64,000 nt of DNA from Vibrio sp. S9_S30 (GTDB lineage: Bacteria; Pseudomonadota; Gammaproteobacteria; Enterobacterales; Vibrionaceae): positions 124,001 through 188,000 of the forward strand of contig NZ_JAAUWT010000003.1 of assembly GCF_014694455.1 (NCBI RefSeq). The letters run 5' to 3'. Of the stretch, positions 33,032 through 42,335 are shown in pieces. A program made the translations under genes and the position numbers. A model generated the notes under the pieces. That model was not told the DNA's origin and did no database searches. It saw only the letters and a program-made list of their open reading frames with translations. Position 1 is the stretch's first letter; every line of letters starts with the position of its first letter.

Positions 33032-33090
33032 GATCACGTACACGAAGTTCGAGATCACGTACACAAGATCTAAAGCACGTACACAAAGAT
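33032..33090 (-). repeat. Tandem copies of the ctaE 3' end
   Basis: The segment gcacgtacacaaagataaa encodes the last residues of CtaE; just beyond the stop two further imperfect copies occur (gatcacgtacacaagatctaaa and gatcacgtacacgaagttcga), period about 21-22 bases. This looks like duplication of the gene end into the intergenic space. Confidence 0.8.
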
Positions 33091-33945
33091 AAAGAGACAT
33101 AGCCAAACCACATCCACAAAGTGCCAGTACCAACTTCCCGCTTGAAAGGCGAAGTGGTTTTCAGGCGTAAAGTGGTCGTGCGCGATCCTTGCCAATAACA
33201 CCGACAAGAAAATGGTGCCCAATAACACGTGCATACCGTGGAAACCGGTTAACAAAAAGAAGGTATTGCCGTACACACCGGATTGAAGCGTCAGCCCCAT
33301 TTCTTGGTAAGCGTGAATGTATTCTTCCGCTTGAAAAAACAGGAACGCAATCGCCAGAACAAGGGTAATTTCGAGCCACACAACCAAGGCCATGCGGTGG
33401 TTTTTCTCTAAACTGGTGTGCGCCATATGGAGCGTGATGGAAGACGTCAGAAGAATGATGGTGTTGAGCAAAGGTAACCCTTGCCATCCCATGGCTTCTG
33501 TTGTTTGACCAGAAGGGGTTAAAGTGAGCGGCCACATCGCTTCAAACGCGGGCCAAAGCACTTCATGAGTCATTTGATTGTTGTCGGCACCCGCCAACCA
33601 CGGGACAGAAATCATTCGAGCATAAAAGAGCGCCCCAAAGAAAGCACAGAAAAACATGATTTCCGAAAAGATAAACCAGCTCATGCCCTGTCGGAAGGAC
33701 ACATCAATTTGTTGGGAATAAAAACCCGACAAAGATTCACCAATCACGTTTCGCATCCATCCGATGAACATCACCAGAAAGACCACGAATCCGCCGATCA
33801 AAAATACCTTCCCAAACACACTGCCAGTGTCTAAGTTTTGTACCGTTACGCCAGCGCCAACTGCAATAAAAAACAGGGCAATCGCACCGACTATCGGCCA
33901 AATACTGTGTGAGGGGACATAATAAGTTTGGTGTTGTGTTGTCAT
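33070..33945 (-). CDS. ctaE: Cytochrome c oxidase subunit III (CtaE)
   Basis: 291 residues, seven membrane segments. Conserved elements include R-Q-G-M-S-W-F-I-F-S-E-I-M-F-F-C-A-F-F, H-M-A-H-T-S-L-E-K-N, F-H-G-M-H-V-L-L-G-T and the C-terminal W-Y-W-H-F-V-D-V-V-W-L-C-L-F. It stabilises the core of the aa3 oxidase. It overlaps ctaG by four bases. The terminal codons are part of a short tandem repeat (33032-33090). Confidence 0.96.
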   Translation of the reverse strand: MTTQHQTYYVPSHSIWPIVGAIALFFIAVGAGVTVQNLDTGSVFGKVFLIGGFVVFLVMFIGWMRNVIGESLSGFYSQQIDVSFRQGMSWFIFSEIMFFCAFFGALFYARMISVPWLAGADNNQMTHEVLWPAFEAMWPLTLTPSGQTTEAMGWQGLPLLNTIILLTSSITLHMAHTSLEKNHRMALVVWLEITLVLAIAFLFFQAEEYIHAYQEMGLTLQSGVYGNTFFLLTGFHGMHVLLGTIFLSVLLARIAHDHFTPENHFAFQAGSWYWHFVDVVWLCLFIFVYVL

Positions 33946-34535
33946 TGCACCGCTCCTTGATCCGTTTCTGAGCGTGAAATTAGAGCCACGGTTGTCTTAT
34001 CTTCTGGCTCTGTGATATTGAACAGGGTGTAGGAAAGTGTCAGCGTATGGATAGAATCGGGAATCGTTGGCTCTATATAAAAAATTACGGGTAACTCAGC
34101 GCTTGTATTCCCGTCCAGTGGCTGGCGATTAAAGCAAAAACATTCAATTTTGTTGAAGTATGCCGCGCCATTTCCTGGAGCAATCGAAGGGACAGCTTGA
34201 CCAACCAATGGCAAACCATTGAGGTTCATAGCCATATACCGCGTTTGAACCACCTGACCTGGATGGACATTCATTACCTTTTTCGCAGGTGTGAATGTCC
34301 ATGGCATATCGGGTTTCACATGCGCCATAAACTCAACACGAATCGTACGTGATGTATCGACTTGCATGCCTACTGGGCTGCTCACGGCTTCACTGTTCGG
34401 TTTGCCGTTAATGCCGAGCTGCTCGCACATAATGTCGTACAGTGGCACTAACGCAAAACCAAAGCCAAACATGCCCAGAACACTCAGCAACAGCCAGATG
34501 GTCAGTTTTCGATTGGACGCTTTTTCCGTATCCAT
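33942..34535 (-). CDS. ctaG: Cytochrome c oxidase assembly protein CtaG (Cox11 type)
   Basis: 197 residues: one N-terminal membrane segment (about 12-33) and a periplasmic copper-binding domain with the Cox11 signature Y-F-N-K-I-E-C-F-C-F-N-R-Q. It delivers copper to the CuB site of subunit I. Located between ctaD and ctaE, as usual. Confidence 0.95.
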   Translation of the reverse strand: MDTEKASNRKLTIWLLLSVLGMFGFGFALVPLYDIMCEQLGINGKPNSEAVSSPVGMQVDTSRTIRVEFMAHVKPDMPWTFTPAKKVMNVHPGQVVQTRYMAMNLNGLPLVGQAVPSIAPGNGAAYFNKIECFCFNRQPLDGNTSAELPVIFYIEPTIPDSIHTLTLSYTLFNITEPEDKTTVALISRSETDQGAVQ

Positions 34536-34549
34536 CGCTGCCTCTCCGA

Positions 34550-36145
34550 TCAGTCAATTTTAGGTGGCTGACTGAATGTATGATGAGGTGCTGGGCTGGG
34601 AACTGTCCATTCCAACCCTTCCGCTCTTTCCCACGATCGCGCTTTCGCTTTCTCGCCTCCCCTGATGCATTTGATCACCAACCAGAGGAATATCAGCTGA
34701 GACAACCCAAACGCAAATCCGCCAATCGATACAATTTGGTTCACATCCGCAAACTGAATCGCATAGTCTGGAATCCGCCTAGGCATGCCCGCTAACCCCA
34801 AGAAGTGCATAGGGAAGAACAGAACATTCACTGAAATAACCGAGCACCAGAAGTGCCATAGGCTCAACCGGTTATCGTACATATGCCCTGTCCATTTAGG
34901 CAGCCAATAATAGGCGGCAGCCATAATCGAAAAGACCGCCCCCGACACCAAAACGTAATGGAAATGCGCCACCACAAAATACGTATCGTGATACTGGAAG
35001 TCAGCCGGAACAATCGCCAGCATTAACCCCGAAAACCCGCCAATCGTAAAGAGCACAATGAACGCAATGGCAAACAACATCGGTGTTTCAAAGGTCATCG
35101 CCCCTCGCCACATCGTCGCCACCCAGTTAAAGACTTTCACCCCTGTCGGCACCGCAATCAACATGGTGCAATACATAAAGAAGAGTTCGGCAAACACCGG
35201 CATCCCCGTCGTGAACATATGGTGCGCCCAAACCAAGAACGACAGCAGCGCGATACTGCACGTCGCATACACCATAGAGTGGTAACCAAACAGCTTCTTA
35301 CCACTAAACGCCGGAATGATGGCCGATACGATCCCAAAGGATGGCAATATCATGATGTACACTTCAGGGTGCCCGAAGAACCAGAAAATATGCTGGAACA
35401 TCACGGGATCGCCCCCACCCGCCGCATCAAAGAAACTGGTGCCAAAGTACTTATCGGTCAGAACCATGGTAACCGCGCCGGCCAGCACTGGCATAACGGC
35501 GATCAGCAAGAAGGCGGTGATTAACCATGTCCAAACAAACATGGGTAGCTTAAACCATGTCATGCCCGGAGCCCGCATATTCACAATGGTTACGATCACG
35601 TTGATCGCCCCCATAATGGAACTGATCCCCATAATGTGGACGGAAAACACAAATAACGCGGTGCTATCGGGTCCATACGTCGTCGACAATGGGGCATAGA
35701 ATGTCCAGCCAAAATCCGGACCGCCCCCTTCCATAAAGAGCGAACTGATTAAAATGAGAAACGCAAAAGGTAAAATCCAGAAGCTCAAGTTATTCATGCG
35801 TGGTAAAGCCATATCTGGCGCGCCAATCATCATCGGAATCATCCAGTTGGCTAACCCAGTAAAGGCGGGCATCACCGCACCAAAGACCATCACTAAACCA
35901 TGCACCGTGGTCATCTGGTTAAAGAAATGCGGATCCACTAACTGCAAACCGGGCTGGAACAATTCGGCGCGAATGATCATCGCCATGAACCCGCCGGTTA
36001 AAAACATGGCAAAACTGAACCACAAATACAGCGTGCCTATGTCTTTATGATTGGTCGAATATATCCAGCGAGCCAGCCCTGAAGGCGCTGCGTGATGATC
36101 GTCATGGTCATTTTCATGAGAATTTACATCGGTTGAACTGTTCAT
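34550..36145 (-). CDS. ctaD: Cytochrome c oxidase subunit I (CtaD)
   Basis: 531 residues, twelve membrane segments. Heme and copper ligands are visible: V-H-G-L-V-M for the low-spin heme His, W-F-F-G-H-P-E-V-Y for CuB with the cross-linked Tyr, H-H-M-F-T and the pair in V-V-A-H-F-H-Y-V-L. The G-H-P-E-V-Y-I motif places it in the aa3 A-type oxidases that pump protons. It catalyses O2 reduction to water with electrons from cytochrome c via CtaC. It overlaps the ctaC stop by four bases. Confidence 0.97.
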   Translation of the reverse strand: MNSSTDVNSHENDHDDHHAAPSGLARWIYSTNHKDIGTLYLWFSFAMFLTGGFMAMIIRAELFQPGLQLVDPHFFNQMTTVHGLVMVFGAVMPAFTGLANWMIPMMIGAPDMALPRMNNLSFWILPFAFLILISSLFMEGGGPDFGWTFYAPLSTTYGPDSTALFVFSVHIMGISSIMGAINVIVTIVNMRAPGMTWFKLPMFVWTWLITAFLLIAVMPVLAGAVTMVLTDKYFGTSFFDAAGGGDPVMFQHIFWFFGHPEVYIMILPSFGIVSAIIPAFSGKKLFGYHSMVYATCSIALLSFLVWAHHMFTTGMPVFAELFFMYCTMLIAVPTGVKVFNWVATMWRGAMTFETPMLFAIAFIVLFTIGGFSGLMLAIVPADFQYHDTYFVVAHFHYVLVSGAVFSIMAAAYYWLPKWTGHMYDNRLSLWHFWCSVISVNVLFFPMHFLGLAGMPRRIPDYAIQFADVNQIVSIGGFAFGLSQLIFLWLVIKCIRGGEKAKARSWERAEGLEWTVPSPAPHHTFSQPPKID

Positions 36146-37275
36146 TGTCCCTCCTCGCTGCGCAAGGTATTCACGTCTGACGCCTGTGCCATATCGCCTT
36201 TGTCATTACCCCAAGCATTTCGCTCATACGTTACTACGGCAGCAATTTGCTCATCGGTTAACTGATTTCCAAACGCTTGCATGGCCGTTCCAGCGACCCC
36301 GTTAAGCACAACATCGATGTGATTATTCAAATCACCCAATGTCACAGAGCTGTCTTTCATGGCAGGAAAAACCCCCGGAACCCCTAGCCCATTCGCTTGG
36401 TGACACACCGCGCATCGGTCGTTGTACACTTTTTCGCCCATCGCCATTAACTCGTCCATAGAAAGCTCTTTAGACAGTGCGGCTTTCGCCTCTTCCGCTG
36501 CTTGCTTGGCAATCTGCTTTTGCGTCACTAGCCATTCATCGAATTCCTTCTCTTCCATGGCGTACACCACAATCGGCATGAACCCGTGGTTTCGTCCACA
36601 CAACTCGGCACATTGACCGCGATAAACACCCGGTTCATCGATTTGGGTCCACGCTTCATTGATAAACCCTGGCACCGTATCTTTCTTCACGGCGAAATCC
36701 GGCACCCACCATGAGTGGATGACATCGTCGGACGTTAGGAGGAACCGGACTTTCCGGTTAATGGGAAGAACAAGCGGATTATCGACCTCAAGAAGGTAGT
36801 TAGCCCCTTTGAGTTCATTCCCTTCAATCTGCTTGGAAGAAGTGCTTAACAAGCTGAAAAATTCGACACCCTCACCGAAATAGCTGTAATGCCACTTCCA
36901 TTGAGAGCCCGTAATTTTAACCGTGATATCAGATTGACTGGTGTCTTCCATATCGATAAGCGTTGTGGTGGCAGGCACCGCCATCGCAACCAATATCAAA
37001 ATCGGAATCACAGTCCATATGACTTCCACTTTCGTACTCTCATGAAAGTTCGCCGCCACAGCGCCCTGAGATTTACGATGTTTGAAAATGGCGTAAAACA
37101 TGACCCCAAAAACGACAACCGCAATGGCAACGCAGATATAAAAAATCAGCATGTGGAGGTCATAGACCTGCTCACTGATCCGAGTTACACCCCTTGTCAT
37201 ATTGTATTGGCTTTCAGACCATGCCACCGCTGGGACTAGCGCACCCCATAAACACAAAGACGTTAATCTTTTCAA
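36142..37275 (-). CDS. ctaC: Cytochrome c oxidase subunit II with fused cytochrome c domain (CtaC)
   Basis: 377 residues with the chosen start. Signal peptide (to about A-V-A-W-S), two membrane segments, a cupredoxin domain with the CuA ligands (C-A-E-L-C-G-R-N-H-G-F-M near residue 223) and a C-terminal cytochrome c domain with C-A-V-C-H near residue 287: the caa3-like subunit II of many marine gammaproteobacteria. The long frame begins at a TTG (37326) with a cysteine- and arginine-rich stretch that is not a signal sequence. The TTG at 37273-37275 has AGGAG seven bases upstream and yields a proper signal peptide, so it is preferred. First gene of the oxidase operon. Confidence 0.93.
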   Translation of the reverse strand: MKRLTSLCLWGALVPAVAWSESQYNMTRGVTRISEQVYDLHMLIFYICVAIAVVVFGVMFYAIFKHRKSQGAVAANFHESTKVEVIWTVIPILILVAMAVPATTTLIDMEDTSQSDITVKITGSQWKWHYSYFGEGVEFFSLLSTSSKQIEGNELKGANYLLEVDNPLVLPINRKVRFLLTSDDVIHSWWVPDFAVKKDTVPGFINEAWTQIDEPGVYRGQCAELCGRNHGFMPIVVYAMEEKEFDEWLVTQKQIAKQAAEEAKAALSKELSMDELMAMGEKVYNDRCAVCHQANGLGVPGVFPAMKDSSVTLGDLNNHIDVVLNGVAGTAMQAFGNQLTDEQIAAVVTYERNAWGNDKGDMAQASDVNTLRSEEGQ

Positions 37276-37760
37276 AAGATCTCTCCTCTGTTTCCCCCTG
37301 CGGACGCAACACGTTTGGTAGCGCAACGTGGTTACCGCATAAGCATCAGATCACCATCCAAATCCATTTGTGTTTTTATAGACGGTGACCCACTTCGCAC
37401 TTCCACACAATAATGTGATGGAACACATGCCATTCGACCTTTAAATTATGTCTAAAATGCTAACTATTTGTTATAGCTTTGTTAATAACACTAGGTTCTT
37501 CACGACAATTGTTCAAGAACTAAACGATCATCTCCATTTTGGAATTAGACTTGGATCCCCAATTTGTTCCTTTATACTCCCTGTGTTGCTTATGATCCGT
37601 GAAAATATCGAGAGCAAAAAATTTCAAAAATAATTCATCGTGATTTAATCGATTGCGACCACATCATGAGATCTAAAGCACAGAAAATGGTGTGATCATT
37701 AATAGAATTCAATTAGTTTAGAGGCAGACTATTTAAGTAGGCTTTAAGCAGGAAAAAACG
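37276..37760. promoter_or_regulatory. Divergent control region between the oxidase operon and the phosphohexomutase gene
   Basis: 485 bases without a credible gene. It must hold the ctaC and mutase promoters. No operator was recognised; the AT-rich part near 37440-37650 is unremarkable. Confidence 0.4.
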
Positions 37761-39470
37761 ATGAACGAATTGATGAAAAGCTGGCTGAGAAGAGACCCAG
37801 ACCCTCGTACACGTGAAGAACTGAATACACTTCAAAAAGAAAACCGCTCAGAAGAGATTGCAGACCGATTCAAAGGACGTTTAGAGTTTGGTACCGCGGG
37901 TTTACGCGGTGTTGTCGGTGCGGGCCCTAACCGTATGAACCGATTAGTTATCCAAGAAACGGCAACGGGCCTTGGCCAGTACTTGTTAACCGCGCAACAA
38001 GGTGCGGCGGAAAAAGGCGTGGTGATTGGTTACGATGGTCGCCCAGATTCAAAACAATTTGCCCACGACACGGCATCGGTACTGACTGCGCAAGGCATCA
38101 AGGTTTACTTAACTCACGATGTTGCTGCAACACCGATTGTCGCGTTTGGCGTTCTTCACCTTGGCACCGCAGCCGCGGTGGTGGTCACCGCCAGCCACAA
38201 CCCACCCGAGTACAATGGCTTCAAAGTCTACTGGGACAATGGCGCTCAAATTATCCCGCCACACGATTCAGGCATTGCGGCTGAAATCGACGACGCGGCT
38301 CAAAAACCGCTGAACCTCATGCCGCTTGAAGAAGCCGAAAGCCAAGGCTTACTCGTCTGGTTAAAAGACGATTACTACCAAACCTACCGTGATACAGCCA
38401 ACGCTAGCCCATTGCTGCAAAGCGATCCATCACAAGCCGCAAACCTGTCCCTTGCTTATACGGCAATGCACGGTGTTGGCGCAAACATGGCGGAAGCGCT
38501 CCTCGCTGATGCTGGATTTACCCAAGTACACAGTGTCGCTGCACAGCGCGAACCTGATGGCCGCTTCCCTACCGTTCATTTCCCAAACCCAGAAGAAAAA
38601 GGGGCGATGGATTTAGTGATTGCAGAAGCGAAAAAGCACAACGCGGAACTGGCCTGCGCTAACGACCCAGATGCCGACCGCTTTGCCGTAGCAGCAAGAA
38701 AGCCCGATGGCGAATACCAAATGCTCACTGGCGATCAGGTTGGGGTGTTGTTTGGCCATTACCTGCTTAGCCAAGCAGAAGATAACCAAAAATTGGTTGG
38801 CGCAACGATTGTTTCTTCCAGCCTTCTTGCAAAAGTTGCCCAAGCCGCTGGCGGCACGTTCTACAAAACGCTGACGGGGTTTAAATGGCTGACGAACGTC
38901 GCCATGCAAGAGCAAACGGAAGACAAGCAGTTCCTTTTTGCTTACGAAGAAGCACTGGGCTATACCGTTGGCACGTTGGTGTGGGACAAAGACGGTTTAA
39001 CCGCTTTGGTCGCCTTCGCTCAACTGGCTGCTCGCTTGAAAGCGCAAGGCAAAACCGTTTGGGATCAGTTAGAAGAAATATACCGACAGCACGGCATGGT
39101 GATCAATGCGCAGCACAGCATCGCTCTCGATCCTTCGGCCCCGCCAATAGGTGATACGCTTCGTGCTAACCCACCCAAGACAATCGCAGGTCAAACCATT
39201 GCGAGCACTGAAGACTTCAAATTGTCGAAGCAAACCTTCGAAGATGGCAGTGAAAAAGCCTTAGAATTCCCAGTCAGCGATGTGTTGATTTATCACCTAA
39301 ACAACGGGTCTCGCGTTGTGGTTCGCCCTTCTGGTACGGAGCCTAAATTAAAATGCTACTACGAAGTTGTTGAACCATTTGGTGCGGAAGAAAGCTACGC
39401 TGACGCGCACAATCGTGCGGAAGAGAAAATCGACATGTTGATCAGCGAACACCAACACTCACTGCAGTAA
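37761..39470 (+). CDS. Phosphoglucomutase/phosphomannomutase family protein
   Basis: 569 residues, alpha-D-phosphohexomutase superfamily, the longer PGM2/PgcA-like branch. The catalytic phosphoserine lies in V-V-T-A-S-H-N-P-P-E-Y-N-G, the Mg2+ loop in C-A-N-D-P-D-A-D-R-F, the sugar loop in E-E-A-L-G-Y and the phosphate loop in R-P-S-G-T-E-P-K-L-K. It begins with L-E-F-G-T-A-G-L-R-G near residue 41, as usual. It interconverts hexose-1- and hexose-6-phosphates, linking maltodextrin breakdown and sugar-nucleotide supply. Single gene with its own terminator. Confidence 0.93.
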   Translation: MNELMKSWLRRDPDPRTREELNTLQKENRSEEIADRFKGRLEFGTAGLRGVVGAGPNRMNRLVIQETATGLGQYLLTAQQGAAEKGVVIGYDGRPDSKQFAHDTASVLTAQGIKVYLTHDVAATPIVAFGVLHLGTAAAVVVTASHNPPEYNGFKVYWDNGAQIIPPHDSGIAAEIDDAAQKPLNLMPLEEAESQGLLVWLKDDYYQTYRDTANASPLLQSDPSQAANLSLAYTAMHGVGANMAEALLADAGFTQVHSVAAQREPDGRFPTVHFPNPEEKGAMDLVIAEAKKHNAELACANDPDADRFAVAARKPDGEYQMLTGDQVGVLFGHYLLSQAEDNQKLVGATIVSSSLLAKVAQAAGGTFYKTLTGFKWLTNVAMQEQTEDKQFLFAYEEALGYTVGTLVWDKDGLTALVAFAQLAARLKAQGKTVWDQLEEIYRQHGMVINAQHSIALDPSAPPIGDTLRANPPKTIAGQTIASTEDFKLSKQTFEDGSEKALEFPVSDVLIYHLNNGSRVVVRPSGTEPKLKCYYEVVEPFGAEESYADAHNRAEEKIDMLISEHQHSLQ

Positions 39471-39515
39471 CATCCGCCTTTAAACCGCCAGTCTAGGAAA
39501 AACATCTCAGACAGC

Positions 39516-39541
39516 AAGCCCTCTTTGAGAGGGCTTTTCTG
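39516..39541 (+). terminator. Rho-independent terminator after the phosphohexomutase gene
   Basis: aagccctc-tttga-gagggctt, an 8-bp perfect stem followed by TTCTGTTT, 46 bases after the stop. Confidence 0.88.
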
Positions 39542-39672
39542 TTTAAGAAAACATCGTCATGGTCAAGGGTATCAGCCTCACTCAGCCGGCGTCACACAAT
39601 CCACCTTACCGAGTACACAAGTTCACAATTCCAACTAAGCTTACTAAAACTGATGCTACTTGGAATTGCACC

Positions 39673-40419
39673 ATGCTTAAGGTACTGCTCTTTTTCTTCA
39701 TTACTTTCGCTTTGCCTGCCCAAGCAGAATCCGCAAGAACGCTGAGAGTATGCTGGGAAAACGAAGAAAAGCCACCTTACCTAATGTTCAGTAGCAAAAA
39801 CAAACCTTATGGCCTGATGGTAGATGTGGTTGAAGCGGTCACAAAAGAAAACGGTTATGAACTGAAGCATATCATTCGACCATGGAAACGCTGCCTACTG
39901 TCCATTCAAAAAGGGCGCGTTGATTTGGTTCCAAATGCCTCGTTCCAACCCTATCGCGCTACGTTTTCATACTACTCTTCCCCGATTTACGAAACCAATA
40001 TTGCGTTATTCTACAAATCGACGCGATTTCGTTCACCACCTCAATTTTTGTCTCAGGAAGATATCTCTCGTTATCGTATTGGCGGTATTTCTGGGTTCAA
40101 TTACAGCTTTGTTCACACCGGAATAGCGATTGATGTTGGGGCTAAATCGCGCGAGTATTTAGTGAAAAAACTCCTCGCAGAACGTGTTGATTTCGCTTTG
40201 CTGCAAGTGGATGTACTCAACTATTTAGCCAAACAAAAAAAGATCGACATAACCGCACTGGATCACGTCCCCTTTCCTGGCAAGGAATCCAAAGCGTATC
40301 ATGTACTTTTTAGTAAGGAGACCAGCGACGCCGAAGCATTGAAAAACCAGTTTAATCAAACCTTTTTGGAAATGAAACGCAACGGTATGATCAACAAGAT
40401 CAAAGCAAAATACTTGTAA
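39673..40419 (+). CDS. Periplasmic solute-binding protein, family 3
   Basis: 248 residues from ATG 39673, which starts a clear signal peptide (M-L-K-V-L-L-F-F-F-I-T-F-A-L-P-A-Q-A). The mature part begins T-L-R-V-C-W-E-N-E-E-K-P-P-Y and has Y-G-L-M-V-D-V-V-E-A-V and V-D-L-V-P-N-A, typical of family 3 amino-acid-type binding proteins. There is no adjacent permease or ATPase gene; such orphans either serve distant transporters or act as signalling proteins. The open frame extends upstream to 39559 through the terminator of the previous gene, which argues against the longer form. Confidence 0.82.
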   Translation: MLKVLLFFFITFALPAQAESARTLRVCWENEEKPPYLMFSSKNKPYGLMVDVVEAVTKENGYELKHIIRPWKRCLLSIQKGRVDLVPNASFQPYRATFSYYSSPIYETNIALFYKSTRFRSPPQFLSQEDISRYRIGGISGFNYSFVHTGIAIDVGAKSREYLVKKLLAERVDFALLQVDVLNYLAKQKKIDITALDHVPFPGKESKAYHVLFSKETSDAEALKNQFNQTFLEMKRNGMINKIKAKYL

Positions 40420-40423
40420 TCGC

Positions 40424-41332
40424 TTAGGTCGTCACAAATTGGGTCTCTTTCAATCCCATGGCGTACAGTATCGTGGTGAGATCCGTATGCTGTATCACCA
40501 AATCGCAATCCGAGATTAACGTCGGTTTAGGGTAGTGCCCAACACCGAGCCCACTTCCTTTCAGCATATACTTATCGTTCGCTCCATCTCCAACAGCACA
40601 CACGTCCACGCTCTGAATTTGGAATGTCGACGCACATTTTGCTGCGATGGAGGCTTTTTTTTGTCCATCAATAATGTCTCCTTCTACCTCCCCGCTCACG
40701 TTTCCATTGCGAACTTTGACATGATTTGCAAAGTACGCACTGAACCCACACATTTCAGCAACATACTGGGCAAACACAGCCAAACCACTGGTGATCAAAA
40801 CCGTTCTGCACCCATTCGCTTCAAGTGTTTTGACTAAAGTGTTGGCTCCCTGACTGAGCTCGATATCGCTACAAAGAGAAAACAGTGTCTCTACGGGCAA
40901 GCCTGCTAACAATGTCACTCGCCTCACAAATGAATCTTGAAAATCCAACTCCCCCTTCATCGCGCTCTCGGTGAGGGCTTTTACCTGAAGCCCTACTCCA
41001 TTTGCCTCTGCCAGCTCGTCCATCATTTCTTGTACGATGATCGTGGCCTCCATATCTGCCACCAGCAGTTTTTTATGACGCGAGTTCTCGTGTTGAATAA
41101 CACAATCAAATTCTAGACCTCGTGATTGAGCTTGTGATCTCAGAAGCGCAACCAGAAATAAACCATCTTGGTCGCCGAGTTCCAAGTGAAAGTCGGCGGC
41201 TTTTTCATAAGAGAGCCAAGTCACATATGTGAAGCGAATCCGATGTTGGTGGCATAGGTTTAAGATAACCATAAAAATGGATGCCCATTGATGGGCATTA
41301 TTTGCCGTGGTGACGGCAGTCAGTACATGCAT
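40424..41332 (-). CDS. SerB-like HAD phosphatase with an altered catalytic motif
   Basis: 302 residues. The C-terminal two thirds align with phosphoserine phosphatase SerB: a cap region K-G-E-L-D-F-Q-D-S-F-V-R-R-V, motif II Ser in L-I-T-S-G, motif III Lys in D-G-Q-K-K-A and motif IV V-G-D-G-A-N-D. Motif I, normally D-x-D-[ST]-T, reads D93-M-E95-A-T: the nucleophile Asp is kept but the general acid/base Asp is Glu and the next residue Ala. N-D-K-Y-M-L replaces the usual N-D-L-x-M. The N-terminal 90 residues may be a degenerate ACT-like part. Either a slow or re-specialised phosphatase; the main SerB would then be elsewhere in the genome. Confidence 0.82.
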   Translation of the reverse strand: MHVLTAVTTANNAHQWASIFMVILNLCHQHRIRFTYVTWLSYEKAADFHLELGDQDGLFLVALLRSQAQSRGLEFDCVIQHENSRHKKLLVADMEATIIVQEMMDELAEANGVGLQVKALTESAMKGELDFQDSFVRRVTLLAGLPVETLFSLCSDIELSQGANTLVKTLEANGCRTVLITSGLAVFAQYVAEMCGFSAYFANHVKVRNGNVSGEVEGDIIDGQKKASIAAKCASTFQIQSVDVCAVGDGANDKYMLKGSGLGVGHYPKPTLISDCDLVIQHTDLTTILYAMGLKETQFVTT

Positions 41333-41693
41333 AATTTATCTCGAGTTATCCGCAGTGGCGTTCTTACTTTGCGATCGAACATATCAACCTCTAACGAGCG
41401 TTATCTGTATAGGTTGAAGGATAAATACGTACTCCACCATTCTCCGAAAGACATAATTTTTACGGCTCACTCTAAGCACAACGTTTAGCCATATTGACCA
41501 GACGCGGTGCAGAAGTCGCATTTCCACACCATACTGAGTATGTCGCAAGCAGTACCCCCTTCGTTAAACTACGACTTTAGTTATAGCGAAGCGCTATATA
41601 CTTCGTTATAAGCCTTGCGTTTTGCTAACTTGGTCATTGCTTAACGCCAGTCTTCTGTGCATTCTTTCTCTATACCTAACTCAAGGAAGTGGC
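41333..41693. promoter_or_regulatory. Divergent upstream region with a small palindrome
   Basis: 361 bases between the SerB-like gene and the response regulator. A palindrome tatagcg-aag-cgctata lies at 41582-41598, about 100 bases before the regulator start; it could be an operator or a minor hairpin. Nothing else was recognised. Confidence 0.4.
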
Positions 41694-42335
41694 ATGTTAA
41701 ACATATTGATCGCGGATGATCATGCGTTAGTTCGAAAGGGAGTCATCGCGGCACTTTCAGAGCATGAGAGTTCGATAAAATGCGAAGAATGCACCTGTAT
41801 TGCCGATGTCATGACGAAACTATCTGCGGGTGATGCGGATTTGGTTTTACTGGACATTTGTCTTCCAGATGCCGATGGATTTTCGGGTCTGGAGTCCATT
41901 AAATCTTCCTATCCTGCGGTTCCCGTCGCGATTCTTTCCGCAAGAGATGACGAGCAATCTGTCCGAGGTGCGTTAGAGGCTGGCGCTGATGGGTATATTC
42001 CCAAAGCCAGTTCAACGCAGGTCATGTTAAGTGCTATTCAGCTCATTTTGGAAGGAGAAGTCTATCTCCCTTCCATACTTCTTCAGGCGACACAATCTCG
42101 AACCAATGGATTGACTGGCCAGTCATCATCCACCACACGCTCCGCTTCAGGTCTTACTAAAAGGCAGCAAGAAGTGCTGCATCTCATCGAAAAGGGGTAC
42201 TCCAATAAAGAAATTGCGCGCGAGATATTCTGTACGGAAGGCACGGTTAAGGCACACGTTACCGCCATATTTAAACTGCTTGGTGTGAATAGCCGAGTCA
42301 AAGCGGTGATTGCCGCCAAAGCCATCCAAGCGTAA
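41694..42335 (+). CDS. NarL/FixJ-family response regulator
   Basis: 213 residues from ATG 41694, which has AAGGA seven bases upstream; the open frame extends to 41622 but adds an unrelated hydrophobic stretch. Receiver domain: I-A-D-D-H-A-L-V-R-K-G, phospho-acceptor Asp in V-L-L-D-I-C-L-P-D-A-D-G, Lys in Y-I-P-K-A. LuxR helix-turn-helix: L-T-K-R-Q-Q-E-V-L-H-L-I and C-T-E-G-T-V-K-A-H-V-T-A-I-F. No kinase is adjacent. It precedes the aldehyde dehydrogenase/acyl-CoA ligase operon on the same strand, and the hybrid kinase at 50438-53104 belongs to a class often paired with such regulators (inference). Confidence 0.92.
   Translation: MLNILIADDHALVRKGVIAALSEHESSIKCEECTCIADVMTKLSAGDADLVLLDICLPDADGFSGLESIKSSYPAVPVAILSARDDEQSVRGALEAGADGYIPKASSTQVMLSAIQLILEGEVYLPSILLQATQSRTNGLTGQSSSTTRSASGLTKRQQEVLHLIEKGYSNKEIAREIFCTEGTVKAHVTAIFKLLGVNSRVKAVIAAKAIQA

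Noticed and set aside
37276..37326. N-terminal extension of CtaC
   Set aside because: Starts with a TTG lacking a ribosome site and spoils the signal peptide; the TTG at 37275 follows AGGAG.
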